64,000 nt of DNA, from NCBI GenBank assembly GCA_009886115.1, contig VFJJ01000018.1:46116-110115 (forward strand). Direction: 5' to 3'. The DNA comes from Actinomycetota bacterium (GTDB lineage: Bacteria; Actinomycetota; Acidimicrobiia; IMCC26256; VFJJ01). Within the stretch, counting starts at the first letter, position 1. Every line of letters begins with the position of its first letter. Positions 42,878 to 51,623 of this stretch are shown here, piece by piece. A model generated the notes under the pieces. The model was not told where the DNA came from and made no database searches. It worked only from the letters and a program-made list of their open reading frames with translations. Made by a program: the position numbers and the translations under genes.

Positions 42878-44614
42878 TCATCGCGGGAGCCCGTCGAACA
42901 CGTCGGCCGGGCTCGGCACCGAGGCCACGACCTCCTCGGCCCGGGTGGCCCAGGCGGGGAACGGGAACTGCACGACGAGCGGGATGGGCAGTTCGGGTTG
43001 CGACACGATCATGGTGCCCGGCTTGAGGATCGTGGCCCTCCGGCGCAGGATCGGCGGCAGGAAGCCGTACTCGGGCCGGTCGGCTTCGGCCGGATCGAGA
43101 CGGCCGACGACCCTGATGGCCGAGTTGGCCACGATGCGCCGCTCGACCTCGGAAGCCGTCTGCTGCGCCCCGATGAGGATGATTCCCAGCGAGCGGCCCC
43201 GTTCGGCCACGTCGAGGAGGATCTCCTTGATCGGGCTGTCACCGGTCCGCGGTGCGTACTTGTTGAGCTCGTCGAGCACGAGGAACAGCAGCGGGCGCGA
43301 CTGGCCCGAGCGTTCCTTGTCGTCGAAGGCCCGCCTGATCGTCGTGCCGACCACGAAGCGCTTGGCCCGGTCGTTGAGGTTGTGCAGGTCGACGACGCTC
43401 ACCTGGTTGGCCGTGGGATCGATCCGGTGCGCCGCCGGGTCGGTGATGTCGGAGCGCACCAGCCGCCCGATGTGACGTTCGGCCCCGAACAGGCGGCGAA
43501 CGAAGGCGTTGATTGTGCCCGCGCCGATCGAGCGGCCGGCCCACTCGGCCATCGTCATGTCGTCGGTGACGCGGGCCTCGACGACCCGGCACAGCTCGTC
43601 GAAGGTGCGCACGGTGTCGTCGCCGATGCGCACCGCGCCGTCGCCCACGGCAACGGCGTCGCGCTGCAACCGGTGGGCGACGTTGTGCACGACCATCGTG
43701 TACTGCTGACGGTCGTCCTCGGCGTCGGCGAAGAGGAACGGCAGCAACGAGTCGCGGCAGAACTCCTCGAGGGTCCAGAAGTACGACCGCACGTCGGTGG
43801 TGCGGCTGGCGACGTCGGGAACCCCCGAAGGCCCGGGCCGGGGCGGCGCCCAGAACCCGACGGAACGGAAGGGCCCCACGGGCAGGCCCAGCTGGCGGTA
43901 CCGCTCGTGCTCGTTGTCGGGGAGCAGCGTGTTCGCCCGATCGAGGTGCAACAGGTCCTCGCCCTTGACGTTGAAGACCAGGACGTGGGTGTTGAGCGCG
44001 TCGGTCCCGAGCACGCCGGTGTTGAACATGGCGTGCAACAAGAACGTGGCGTACGTGGTCTTCGTGGCGACGCCGCTGATGCCGCTGATGTTGACGTGCG
44101 CCCCGCGGCGACCGTCGATGAACTCGAAGTTGGCGAACACCGGGCAGCCGTCACGGCTCGTCCCCACGGGGAGGCGGGCCCCCATCGTGTCGAACAGCAG
44201 CGCCTGGTCGCGACTGGTTCCCATGGCCCGGCGGGCGTCGGTGCCCGGGAGCGGGGGAACAAAGGTCTCGGGCTCGAAGCGGGTCGTGAGCACCTGGGCC
44301 GCTTCCGAGACCTGGGCCGGCAGCACGCCCTCGGCCACGAGGTGAACGTCGGAGTCGAAGCGGGTGCCCTCGTGCCGGGCCCGCACCTGATGCACGATTC
44401 CCGAGATTCGGATGATCTCACCGCCGGGCAGCACCCGGTCGACGATCACGACATCGTCGAGCTGCAGCACCTCGTCGGGCAGCAGCCCCACCCAGAACTC
44501 GAGCGGCGTCGAGTCTTCGGTCCCGATGACCCGTCCGACGACGGGGCTGGTCTCGCCGAGCAACTCGGCGGCGGGCGCGGGTGCGGCTGCGTCGGTGCTG
44601 CGGTTGTCGTCCAT
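42878..44614 (-). CDS. herA: HerA-like DNA-translocase ATPase (DUF87)
   Basis: 578 residues from ATG 44614. The first 130 residues form the HAS-like beta barrel (LGETSPVVGRVIGTEDSTP). The ATP site reads NISGISGVATKTTYATFLLH (residues 176-195), one residue longer than the textbook GxTGSGKS loop, a form I recognise in bacterial members. Walker B and sensor: LLFLVLDELNKYAP and GIILIGAQQTASEVERRIVAN. HerA forms a hexameric pump around duplex DNA and docks NurA. It heads the HerA-SbcD-SbcC-NurA block, all on one strand, and its own promoter should lie in the 127 bases before 44742. Confidence 0.85.
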   Translation of the reverse strand: MDDNRSTDAAAPAPAAELLGETSPVVGRVIGTEDSTPLEFWVGLLPDEVLQLDDVVIVDRVLPGGEIIRISGIVHQVRARHEGTRFDSDVHLVAEGVLPAQVSEAAQVLTTRFEPETFVPPLPGTDARRAMGTSRDQALLFDTMGARLPVGTSRDGCPVFANFEFIDGRRGAHVNISGISGVATKTTYATFLLHAMFNTGVLGTDALNTHVLVFNVKGEDLLHLDRANTLLPDNEHERYRQLGLPVGPFRSVGFWAPPRPGPSGVPDVASRTTDVRSYFWTLEEFCRDSLLPFLFADAEDDRQQYTMVVHNVAHRLQRDAVAVGDGAVRIGDDTVRTFDELCRVVEARVTDDMTMAEWAGRSIGAGTINAFVRRLFGAERHIGRLVRSDITDPAAHRIDPTANQVSVVDLHNLNDRAKRFVVGTTIRRAFDDKERSGQSRPLLFLVLDELNKYAPRTGDSPIKEILLDVAERGRSLGIILIGAQQTASEVERRIVANSAIRVVGRLDPAEADRPEYGFLPPILRRRATILKPGTMIVSQPELPIPLVVQFPFPAWATRAEEVVASVPSPADVFDGLPR

Positions 44615-44741
44615 CCGGGCCGACCCTACCCACCGCCCGCCCTCGCAGGGGGCAGAAACTGGCGTTCATCGGATGTCGCGCCACGCTTGGCGCGGGTCTC
44701 CGCACCAGGAACCGCCGGGGCGGGCCCGAACGTGTGGGGCG

Positions 44742-46991
44742 TTACTTCCTCGTTCGGGGGAGGCCGAGGTGGCGCTCGGCGATGATCCCGCGCATCACCT
44801 CGCTGGTCCCTCCGTAGACGGTAACGACGGCCGACTTGCGCCACTCCTGCTCGGCGGCGCCGGCTGCGGGGGCGTCGGGTGCGTCCTCGGTCAGCAGGCC
44901 CTCCGCTCCCACCAGGTCGAGCAGGTCGGCGGTCGCGCGCTGCATCGCCTCGGCCGAGTACAGCTTGGTCATGGCCCCCTCGACGCCCGGAGGTGCGCCC
45001 GAGGCCGCGACCCAGGTGGTACGCAGCGACAGCAGTGCCGAGACTTCGTTGTCGACGTGCACCCGGGCCAGGCGGGCGCGCACGCCGGGCGTGTCGAGCC
45101 GGCCGCTGGCGCGGGCCCACGCGACGGTGTCGCGCAGCGCCCGGGCGGCCGAGAGCGTGCCGCCCCGCTCGAAGGCCAGGGCCACGTTCATCACCGCCCA
45201 GCCACCGTCGACGTCGCCCACCCGCCACGAGTCGGCGACCCGCACCTCGCGGTAGAAGGTGCGGTTGGTGCGCCCCGGAGCGCCGAGGGTGTGGAGGGCC
45301 TCGACGCTCACGCCGGGCGTGTCCATCGGCACCAGGAACATCGTGAGGCCCTTGTGCTTGGGCACGTCGGGGTTGGTTCGGGTGAGCAGGAACACGTACT
45401 TGGCCTCGTGGGCCATCGAGGTGAAGATCTTCTCCCCGTTGATGATCCAGTCGTCGCCGTCGCGGACGGCGGTCGTCCGGGTGGCGGCCACGTCGGACCC
45501 GGCCTCGGGCTCGGAGTAGCCCATGCACAGCAGCGCGTCACCCGAGAGCACCTCGGGGAGCACGCGCGCCTTGTGCTCGGGCGAACCGACGACGCGCAGG
45601 GTGTTGGCGATCATCGTGCTCGTCGACAACCCGTCGGTGGGCGCGTCGGCCAGCGCGCACTCCTCGGCGAAGGCCCTGACCTCCCAAGGATCGCGGCCCT
45701 GACCGCCGTCGCCGACCGGCCACGAGATGCCGATCCACCCCTTGGCGGCGAAGGCCTTGTGCAGCTCCCAGTCGTGGACGGTCCCGGTGCTCCTGACCCG
45801 CGCCAACACGTCGTCGGTGACGTGGCGGGCGAGCAGGTCCCGGATCTCACGACGGAACGCCTCGGCGCCCGAGCCCACGGCGAAGTCGATCCCGCCGTGT
45901 TGCGATCGGCCCCCCGGTCGGGGTGCGGCCGGCGCCGCGTCGTCGTGGGAGCCATGGGAATCATGGGAATCATGGGAATCATGGGAATCATGGGAATCAT
46001 GGGAATCATGGGAATCATGGGATTCATCGGACGGGCCCGAGCTGGGGTACAGGCGCTCGCCCAGCAGCTCCCATTGGGCGGCGACATCGCCCAGAAGCAG
46101 GGGCCAGCCCTTGGCCCGGCGGTGGTACAGCTGGATGTCGTGGTCGAGCGTGTAGCCGCGGCCCGCGTGCATCTGCATGGCCTCGCGGGTCATCGCCCGG
46201 GCGCTCTCGGTCGCGAACGCGAACGCGGCGACGGCCCAGGCGGCCGCGTCGGGCTCGCCCACGTCGGCGGCCCAGGCGGCCCGCCACACGAGGAGCCGGG
46301 CGCCGTCGAGCGCGGTGACCCGATCGGCCAGGCGGTGCTGCAACGCCTGGAACGCCCCGATCGGGGTCCCGAACTGCTCGCGGCTCTTCACATGGGCGAC
46401 GGTGAGGTCGAGCGCCCGTTGGGCCAACCCGACGAGCTGCCCGGCCGTGAGCAACCGCCAGGTGTCGACGGCGCGGGCGTGGGCGATCACCGCGCCGGGT
46501 CCACTGCGAAGCGGGCGCGAGGCCCGGGCATCGAAGTGACGATGGTCGACCGGCGAGCAGGCGAAATTCGGCAGCGCGCGACCGGTCGGATCGCCCCGAT
46601 CGACGATCAGCGCGTCGCCGTCGAGGCCCACGACGGTGTCGGCCACCGCTCCCGCGGGCACGAGCCGGGCCCGACGATCGTCGCGGAGTGGGACCAGGGC
46701 GATGGTCGCGATTCCCCGGAGGCCCGGGTCGACGCCGGTGACGGCGGCCGCGACCGTCTCGGCGTAGGGGATCGGCGCCAGTGCCGCTCCGAGCTCCTCG
46801 GCGATCAGGACCTGGTCGACGAGCGGGCGCTCCGGACGATGCAGACCGGCGGCCCGCCACCCGTCCCACAGATCGACATCGAACCCGAGGGGCTCGGCCC
46901 CCCGCACCCTGGTCGTCGGGCAGCGCTCAGCGAGGAACGCCCGGACGTCGTCCCGCCACCGGGTCTGGGTGGGCGACGGGGTGAGCTCCAT
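44742..46991 (-). CDS. Single-chain fusion of two acyl-CoA dehydrogenases
   Basis: 749 residues from ATG 46991. Residues 1-320 match the smaller subunit type (SREQFGTPIGAFQALQH, MQMHAGRGYTLDHDIQLYHR). Residues 370-749 match the larger subunit type (MGYSEPEAGSDVAATRTTAV, WIINGEKIFTSMAHEA, VYGGTSEVMRGIIAERHLG). The order and motifs are those of the separate pair 28211/27067, which are one base apart. A linker of about 30 residues made of Ser-His-Asp repeats joins the halves, encoded by seven exact copies of a 9-bp unit. Neither half has the YEGT Glu. Tethering fixes the 1:1 ratio of an obligate heteromer. Role: alpha,beta-dehydrogenation of a bulky acyl-CoA. Confidence 0.88.
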   Translation of the reverse strand: MELTPSPTQTRWRDDVRAFLAERCPTTRVRGAEPLGFDVDLWDGWRAAGLHRPERPLVDQVLIAEELGAALAPIPYAETVAAAVTGVDPGLRGIATIALVPLRDDRRARLVPAGAVADTVVGLDGDALIVDRGDPTGRALPNFACSPVDHRHFDARASRPLRSGPGAVIAHARAVDTWRLLTAGQLVGLAQRALDLTVAHVKSREQFGTPIGAFQALQHRLADRVTALDGARLLVWRAAWAADVGEPDAAAWAVAAFAFATESARAMTREAMQMHAGRGYTLDHDIQLYHRRAKGWPLLLGDVAAQWELLGERLYPSSGPSDESHDSHDSHDSHDSHDSHDSHDSHGSHDDAAPAAPRPGGRSQHGGIDFAVGSGAEAFRREIRDLLARHVTDDVLARVRSTGTVHDWELHKAFAAKGWIGISWPVGDGGQGRDPWEVRAFAEECALADAPTDGLSTSTMIANTLRVVGSPEHKARVLPEVLSGDALLCMGYSEPEAGSDVAATRTTAVRDGDDWIINGEKIFTSMAHEAKYVFLLTRTNPDVPKHKGLTMFLVPMDTPGVSVEALHTLGAPGRTNRTFYREVRVADSWRVGDVDGGWAVMNVALAFERGGTLSAARALRDTVAWARASGRLDTPGVRARLARVHVDNEVSALLSLRTTWVAASGAPPGVEGAMTKLYSAEAMQRATADLLDLVGAEGLLTEDAPDAPAAGAAEQEWRKSAVVTVYGGTSEVMRGIIAERHLGLPRTRK
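45951..46031 (-). repeat. 9-bp tandem repeat encoding the Ser-His-Asp linker
   Basis: Seven perfect copies of ATCATGGGA (45960-46022) flanked by one degenerate copy on each side. On the minus strand it codes Ser-His-Asp repeats joining the two dehydrogenase halves. Any copy-number change keeps the frame. Confidence 0.92.
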
Positions 46992-47161
46992 GACCGCGCA
47001 CCCTACCGGCGGACGAGTCCGGCCGGCCCGCCGCTGGGCGGCCGCGGCGAACGTGTCCTCGCGCGGCCCGCCGGGAGAAGCGCCGCGACGAGGAACGGCC
47101 CGCGGAGGAAGGCATCCCTTCCCCCACGGGCCGGCTTTCCCCGCGTGACCGTTCTGACCTG

Positions 47162-47229
47162 GTGCATCCCCGCAAACAGTGCATCCCCGCAAACAGCTCA
47201 GCAGCTCAGCAGCTCGACAGCTCGACAGC
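47162..47229 (+). repeat. 17-bp tandem duplication followed by CAGCT-rich short repeats
   Basis: GTGCATCCCCGCAAACA occurs twice head to tail (47162-47178 and 47179-47195). It is followed by GCTCAGCA/GCTCGACA units of 7-8 bases that run into the 3' end of the RTX gene. The remaining 47008-47161 region shows no gene. Confidence 0.7.
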
Positions 47230-48729
47230 TCAGCAGCTCGACATGCGGATCTCGCCGCTCGCACAGGTGTCCACGCCGCGCCCGCCGCGGATGGTGTCGC
47301 GCCCGCCACCGCCGTCGATCTGGTCGTTGCCATCGTCGCCCTCGAGGGTGTCGTTCCCCTCACCGCCGCAGATGACGTCGTTGCCGTCGCGTCCGACGAT
47401 CGTGTCGGCACCATCGAGCCCGTGGATGATGTCTCGACCGTTGGTGCCCCGGATGGTGTCGTTACCGGGGGTCCCCACGATCGTGGGGGTGAGCCCGGCG
47501 CAGGTCGCGACGACCGTGAACGGGCACTGGCCCGATGCAGCGTTTCCGGCCTGGTCGGCCCCGACGAAGAGAGCGTGGAAGCGCCCCGGTGCCGAGGTCG
47601 TGACAGCCACCGCGAGCGTGGGGTTGGCCGGACCGGACATGGCGTCGGTCACCGTTGCGATGACCTGAGCGCCGATCGAGTCGAGCGCGAAGGCGGGTGC
47701 GGCGGCGCAGGCGACGGCGGGGACCGTGGCGTCACGCTTGACGACCACCGAACGGGTCGATGCTCCCGGCACGCCCTCGGAGCTGGCCGTGCACGTCATG
47801 GTGACGGCGTCGGTGTCGGCGGCGAAACTCGTGGGATAGCAGCCGTCGGTCGAGGCCAGAGGCGATTGGTCATCGGTGACGTCCCAGACGACGTTCACGT
47901 TGGAGGTGTACCAGCCGTTCGAACCGAGCGAGCCGTTCACCGTGACCCTGATCACCGGTGGGCTCTCGTCACCCACGACCTCGGGCAGCGGCGCCGTCGT
48001 CGTGGTCGTGGTCTCGTCGGTCGGCGCCGTCGTCGTGGTCGTGGCGTCGGCGACGGTCGTGCTGGTGTCGTCGGGGACGGTCGTGGTGGTCTCGGGCGGC
48101 GGAGCCGGAAGCGCTGTGGTCGTGGTCTCGGCGCCAGTCGTGGTCGTGGCGGCGGCCGTGGGTGCGGGCGGAGGTGAACCGATGCGCCAGAGGAACACGC
48201 CGCGGGTGCGGTCTGCGCCGTCGGCTCCGGCACCAAGGCCGATCGAGCCGCCGAAGATGGGGTACTGGAACGAGGCGCCACCGGCGATGGGTAACCCGGC
48301 TCCGTCCGTCGACGCCGTCCAGCCGTAGGTCGACTCCTGGTACAGGTACGTGAGCGACAGGTACGAGGTCCAGCGCATCTCGCTAAGGAAGCCGGCCGCT
48401 GCGCCGAACTGGTCGGGCCCCGACAGGTACGGGTTCGCGGTGCTGAGCAGCGGCTGGTGGTCGTCGAGGAGGCTCAGCACCTGGTCGCTCGTCGCCCACA
48501 CCCAACCCGTGAGATCGATGCCCCCGATCGACCCCGCACACGGTGTCGCACCGTCCTGGGGGCACACTGCGGCGACCTGGGCCCACGTGAGGCCTGTCGT
48601 CTCGTAGAGCTCACGCCACTGGGTCTCGCCTCGGACGGGCGCGGCACCGATCCCGACGATGCCCACGAGGCCCAGTGCGAACACGCACGAGACCACCAGA
48701 CCAATGATCCAGACCTTCATGTTCTTCAT
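47230..48729 (-). CDS. Secreted protein with RTX calcium-binding repeats
   Basis: 499 residues from ATG 48729. An N-terminal signal-anchor helix (KVWIIGLVVSCVFALGLVGI) precedes a domain of about 150 residues (WAQVAAVCPQDGATPCAGSI, GWVWATSDQVLSLLDD) seen in secreted proteins. A Thr-rich linker of TTTT runs, two Ig-like domains with paired Cys, and four or five nonapeptide repeats follow (GTPGNDTIRGTNGRDIIHG, GGEGNDTLEGDDGNDQIDGG). RTX repeats fold on calcium outside the cell. No type I secretion genes are near, and a Gram-positive would use the signal helix. Possibly an adhesin or surface layer protein; the ligand is unknown. Confidence 0.82.
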   Translation of the reverse strand: MKNMKVWIIGLVVSCVFALGLVGIVGIGAAPVRGETQWRELYETTGLTWAQVAAVCPQDGATPCAGSIGGIDLTGWVWATSDQVLSLLDDHQPLLSTANPYLSGPDQFGAAAGFLSEMRWTSYLSLTYLYQESTYGWTASTDGAGLPIAGGASFQYPIFGGSIGLGAGADGADRTRGVFLWRIGSPPPAPTAAATTTTGAETTTTALPAPPPETTTTVPDDTSTTVADATTTTTAPTDETTTTTTAPLPEVVGDESPPVIRVTVNGSLGSNGWYTSNVNVVWDVTDDQSPLASTDGCYPTSFAADTDAVTMTCTASSEGVPGASTRSVVVKRDATVPAVACAAAPAFALDSIGAQVIATVTDAMSGPANPTLAVAVTTSAPGRFHALFVGADQAGNAASGQCPFTVVATCAGLTPTIVGTPGNDTIRGTNGRDIIHGLDGADTIVGRDGNDVICGGEGNDTLEGDDGNDQIDGGGGRDTIRGGRGVDTCASGEIRMSSC

Positions 48730-49107
48730 CGAGCCCCATCCGATCGGATTGCTGCCGGTGCTCTCCAGCTGTCCCAACACGCCGACGAGCCGGCGGGGGT
48801 TTGGTTAAGTCTCCGGTAATCTCACGCTACGTGTGCGAACCAGCGCTCGCGACGCCGGACTGCCTCCCTGAGCTGCGCTCAGATGCGCCGGGCCAGGGCG
48901 GATGCCAGCATAAGCCGATCCGCCGTCGAACATCGGCCCGATCCCGATGCCCGCACGCCCCCTGAAGGGGCTCGAGTGGCGGAAGCCGACGCCGGACGCT
49001 GCACATTTCTGGAGCGGCTTGTGGACCCGCTTCGAGGGCTGATAGCCACGAGTGTCCGCTGGCGAGCACCGTCGTGGCGGCGGGTCGACCAGCGCGAGGG
49101 GCGAGAG
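48730..49107. other. 378-base divergent gap with no recognised gene
   Basis: Lies between the starts of the RTX gene (minus) and the MerB-like gene (plus), so it should contain both promoters. A short inverted repeat CTGAGC-TGC-GCTCAG lies near 48872-48886. I see no convincing coding frame, riboswitch fold or repeat family. Confidence 0.5.
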
Positions 49108-49833
49108 ATGGCGCAGTACGTGCCGGCCATGGAGTGGAGCGATCGGGCGCTCGTGGCCCGTCAGTTCATCTTCGACTTCTGGGCCGAGCACGGTCGGGGC
49201 CCCAACCTGCGCCAGGCCCACGAGGGGACGGGCCTCTCGCGACGCGATCTCGTCCAGGCCTACAAGGAGCTCCAGACCGGCATCGTGATGGTCGTCGACC
49301 AGGACTCGCCCAACTGCGACATCCTGAAGATCCCGCCCTACTCGGCGTTCCCGAGCCAGGTCGAGATGTACGTCGACGACCGTTTCCACAGCTTCATCGG
49401 CTGCGCGCACGAGGCCGTCGCCGTGTCGAACATGCCGAGCTGGTTGGGCAAGGAGGTGCGCCTCGAGTCGTACTGCGCGTGCTGCCTGGCCCCCATCACG
49501 TTCTGGTCGCAGAGCTTCACGATCACCAAGATGGTGCCCGACCAGCCGCTCGTCCACTGCGCGACGCCCGTCTGGGACTGGGTCCACGACGACATGAAGT
49601 CGATGTGCGACAACGTGAACCTGGTGATCGACCTCGATCACGCGGCCGAATACGAGCGCCAGATCGGCAGGCGGGGCATCGTCTTCACGATGCAGCAGGT
49701 ACGCGACTACGTCGAGCCGGCCATCGGCGTCAGGGGTTGGGACTACCACTGGCCGAGCCAGTCGATGAACCCGGAGCGCATCGTCGACCGGCTCAAGACC
49801 GTCGGAGTCGACGTTTCCCCGTGGGGGCTCTGA
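49108..49833 (+). CDS. MerB-like (organomercurial lyase fold) protein
   Basis: 241 residues from ATG 49108 (GAGGGGCGAG upstream). A winged-helix N-terminus (EHGRGPNLRQAHEGTGLSRR) precedes a MerB-type core: SFIGCAHEAV (Cys99, Glu102), VRLESYCACCLAPITFW, and SMCDNVNLVIDLDHAAEYER (Cys167), then GRRGIVFTMQQVRDY. In MerB the catalytic set is Cys96, Asp99 and Cys159, so both Cys align and Asp is Glu here. It begins an operon with DUF35 and thiolase genes and has no other mer gene, so C-Hg cleavage is not assured. It may act on another substrate. Confidence 0.7.
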   Translation: MAQYVPAMEWSDRALVARQFIFDFWAEHGRGPNLRQAHEGTGLSRRDLVQAYKELQTGIVMVVDQDSPNCDILKIPPYSAFPSQVEMYVDDRFHSFIGCAHEAVAVSNMPSWLGKEVRLESYCACCLAPITFWSQSFTITKMVPDQPLVHCATPVWDWVHDDMKSMCDNVNLVIDLDHAAEYERQIGRRGIVFTMQQVRDYVEPAIGVRGWDYHWPSQSMNPERIVDRLKTVGVDVSPWGL

Positions 49834-49834
49834 G

Positions 49835-50353
49835 ATGGCCGGCGGGGCGGCCGGGGCGGCCGGGGCGGCCGGGGCGGCCGGGGCCGGCGGGGCCGGCGGG
49901 CTGAGCGACGGCGAGCTCGTCGAGCGGTTCTCGCACGTCACCGTCGACCGCGACACGGCCGCGTTCTACCGGGGCTGGCTCCACCACGAGCTGCTTCTGA
50001 ACTACTGCGACGACTGCGGGCACTGGGCCCATCCCCCACGGCCCATGTGCCCGGCCTGCTGGTCGACGAAGGTCACGGCCCGGCCGGTGAGCGGACGGGG
50101 CACGGTGCACCTGCTCATGCTGTTGCACCAAGGGCCCGCCGCTCCCGACGTCGACTACCTGGCCGGCCCCTACCCCGTCGTCACCGTCGAGCTCGACGAG
50201 CAGGTGGGCCTGCGGTTCACGAGCACCGTCACCGGATGCCCGGCGGCCGAGATCGCCATCGGGATGCCCGTCGAGCTCCACTGGATCGACCGCCACGGCG
50301 CCCCCTTCCCGGTGTTCCGCCCGATCCCGGAGCCAGGAGTGACGCCGTCATGA
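49835..50353 (+). CDS. DUF35 OB-fold, zinc-ribbon protein (acyl-CoA thiolase partner)
   Basis: 172 residues from ATG 49835, one base after the previous stop. After a Gly/Ala-only N-terminus encoded by a GGGGCGGCC repeat comes a rubredoxin-like zinc ribbon (YCDDCGHWAHPPRPMCPACW) and an OB fold (GTVHLLMLLHQGPAAPDVDY, YPVVTVELDEQVGLRF). DUF35 domains bind acyl-CoA and partner with SCP2 thiolases; ChsH2-DUF35 with Ltp2 performs retro-aldol cleavage of steroid side chains. Its stop overlaps the thiolase start (ATGA). Function as thiolase or aldolase partner is inferred. Confidence 0.85.
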   Translation: MAGGAAGAAGAAGAAGAGGAGGLSDGELVERFSHVTVDRDTAAFYRGWLHHELLLNYCDDCGHWAHPPRPMCPACWSTKVTARPVSGRGTVHLLMLLHQGPAAPDVDYLAGPYPVVTVELDEQVGLRFTSTVTGCPAAEIAIGMPVELHWIDRHGAPFPVFRPIPEPGVTPS

Positions 50354-51534
50354 GCACCAAGGGCACGAGGTACCCGATCAAGGACCAGGTCGCGATCGTC
50401 GGGATCGGCTCCACCGGGTTCAGTCGCCGGGGCGATCGGTCGTCGCAGGCCATGGCGCTCGATGCGTCCGTCGCGGCGATCCGCGACGCCGGGCTCACCC
50501 GCGACGACATCGACGGCATCGTGGCCACCGGCGAACCCGGTGCTGTCGGTGCGCACCAGCTCGCCTCGGGGTTGGGCATCGCGGAGCTCACCCATCACTC
50601 GAAGCCGGCGCCGGTGGTGATGTTCTCGATCCTCGATGCCATGCACGCCGTGTTCTCGGGGCTGTGCGAGAACGTGCTCGTGTGCTCGTCGATGCTGCGC
50701 CTGCCCTGGTCGTCCCAGAGTGCAGCGAACGACCCGTTCCGCAGGCACTTGCGCTCCGGGGTCACGGCCATGCCCGAGACCGTCGCCAACGCGCCGGCCT
50801 ACGCCGCGTGGGCCGGCCGCTATCTCCACGAGCACGGCGTGAGCCGGGAGGCCTTCGCCCGGGTGGCTGTCAACTGCCGAACGAACGCCTTCGACAACCC
50901 GTTGGCCGCCATGCGGTCGCCGATGACGTTCGGCGACTACCACGCGGCCCGCATGATCCGCGAGCCGCTGTGCATGCTCGACATGGACCTCCCCGTCGAT
51001 GGCGCCGACGCCTTCGTGCTCACGACGGCCGAGCGAGCCCGCACCCTGGCGCACCCTCCTGTGCTCATCCACGTAGCCACCTCGGGGCTCGTGGGCCCCA
51101 ACGACGAGGACCAGCTCGGGAGCCTGGCCCAGCACGGTCAGCACGTCGTCGTGAAGTCGCTCAAGGCTCGCAGCGACATCTGGCTCGACGACGTCGACGT
51201 GTACCTGCCCTACGACGGGTTCACGATCATCACCGTCGGCTGGATCGAGAACACCGGCTGGTGCCCGCCAGGGGAGGCCGGGCGTTTCCTCGCCGAGCAC
51301 TGGGTCGGCGACGGCGACGCCGGACGGGTGCTCATCAACGGGCGCATCCCCATGAACCCCCATGGTGGGTCGCTCTCGGAGGGCGGCACCCGCGGGACGG
51401 GACACGTGCGCGAAGCCGTGGTGCAGCTCAGGGGCGACGCCGGCGTACGGCAGGTACCGGGCGCCCGTACCGCGCTGATCACGTCGGGCGGGTTCTTCTT
51501 CAACTCCCAGGGCGCGATCCTGCGCCGGGCTTGA
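50350..51534 (+). CDS. SCP2/lipid-transfer-type thiolase or aldolase (Ltp2-like)
   Basis: 394 residues from ATG 50350, overlapping the DUF35 stop. Thiolase-fold landmarks: KDQVAIVGIGSTGFSRRGD, ALDASVAAIRDAGLTRDDID, DLPVDGADAFVLTTAERA, PHGGSLSEGGTRGTGHVREA and a C-terminal NSQGAILRR. The classical nucleophilic Cys segment is replaced by LVCSSMLRLPWSS, as in Ltp-type lyases that do not do normal thiolysis. With DUF35 it likely performs retro-aldol release of propionyl-CoA or a related unit. The substrate is inferred from the family. Confidence 0.85.
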   Translation: MSTKGTRYPIKDQVAIVGIGSTGFSRRGDRSSQAMALDASVAAIRDAGLTRDDIDGIVATGEPGAVGAHQLASGLGIAELTHHSKPAPVVMFSILDAMHAVFSGLCENVLVCSSMLRLPWSSQSAANDPFRRHLRSGVTAMPETVANAPAYAAWAGRYLHEHGVSREAFARVAVNCRTNAFDNPLAAMRSPMTFGDYHAARMIREPLCMLDMDLPVDGADAFVLTTAERARTLAHPPVLIHVATSGLVGPNDEDQLGSLAQHGQHVVVKSLKARSDIWLDDVDVYLPYDGFTIITVGWIENTGWCPPGEAGRFLAEHWVGDGDAGRVLINGRIPMNPHGGSLSEGGTRGTGHVREAVVQLRGDAGVRQVPGARTALITSGGFFFNSQGAILRRA

Positions 51535-51623
51535 CGATCGCAGCGACAGGCCGGCCTGGGCCCGGGTGACGTAGCGTGGCCGGGGCATCGGGAGCGGACC
51601 GGTGCGAGCGAGAGGTGATCGAC

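Noticed and set aside
44412..47375. A plus-strand open frame of 987 codons antisense to HerA and the fused dehydrogenase
   Set aside because: Composition is Gly/Arg/His/Asp-rich with no domain pattern, and the minus strand carries clear conserved proteins. It is a high-GC antisense shadow.
48730..49107. Riboswitch upstream of the RTX or MerB-like genes
   Set aside because: I looked for conserved cores of common classes (c-di-GMP, cobalamin, ydaO-type) and found none convincing.
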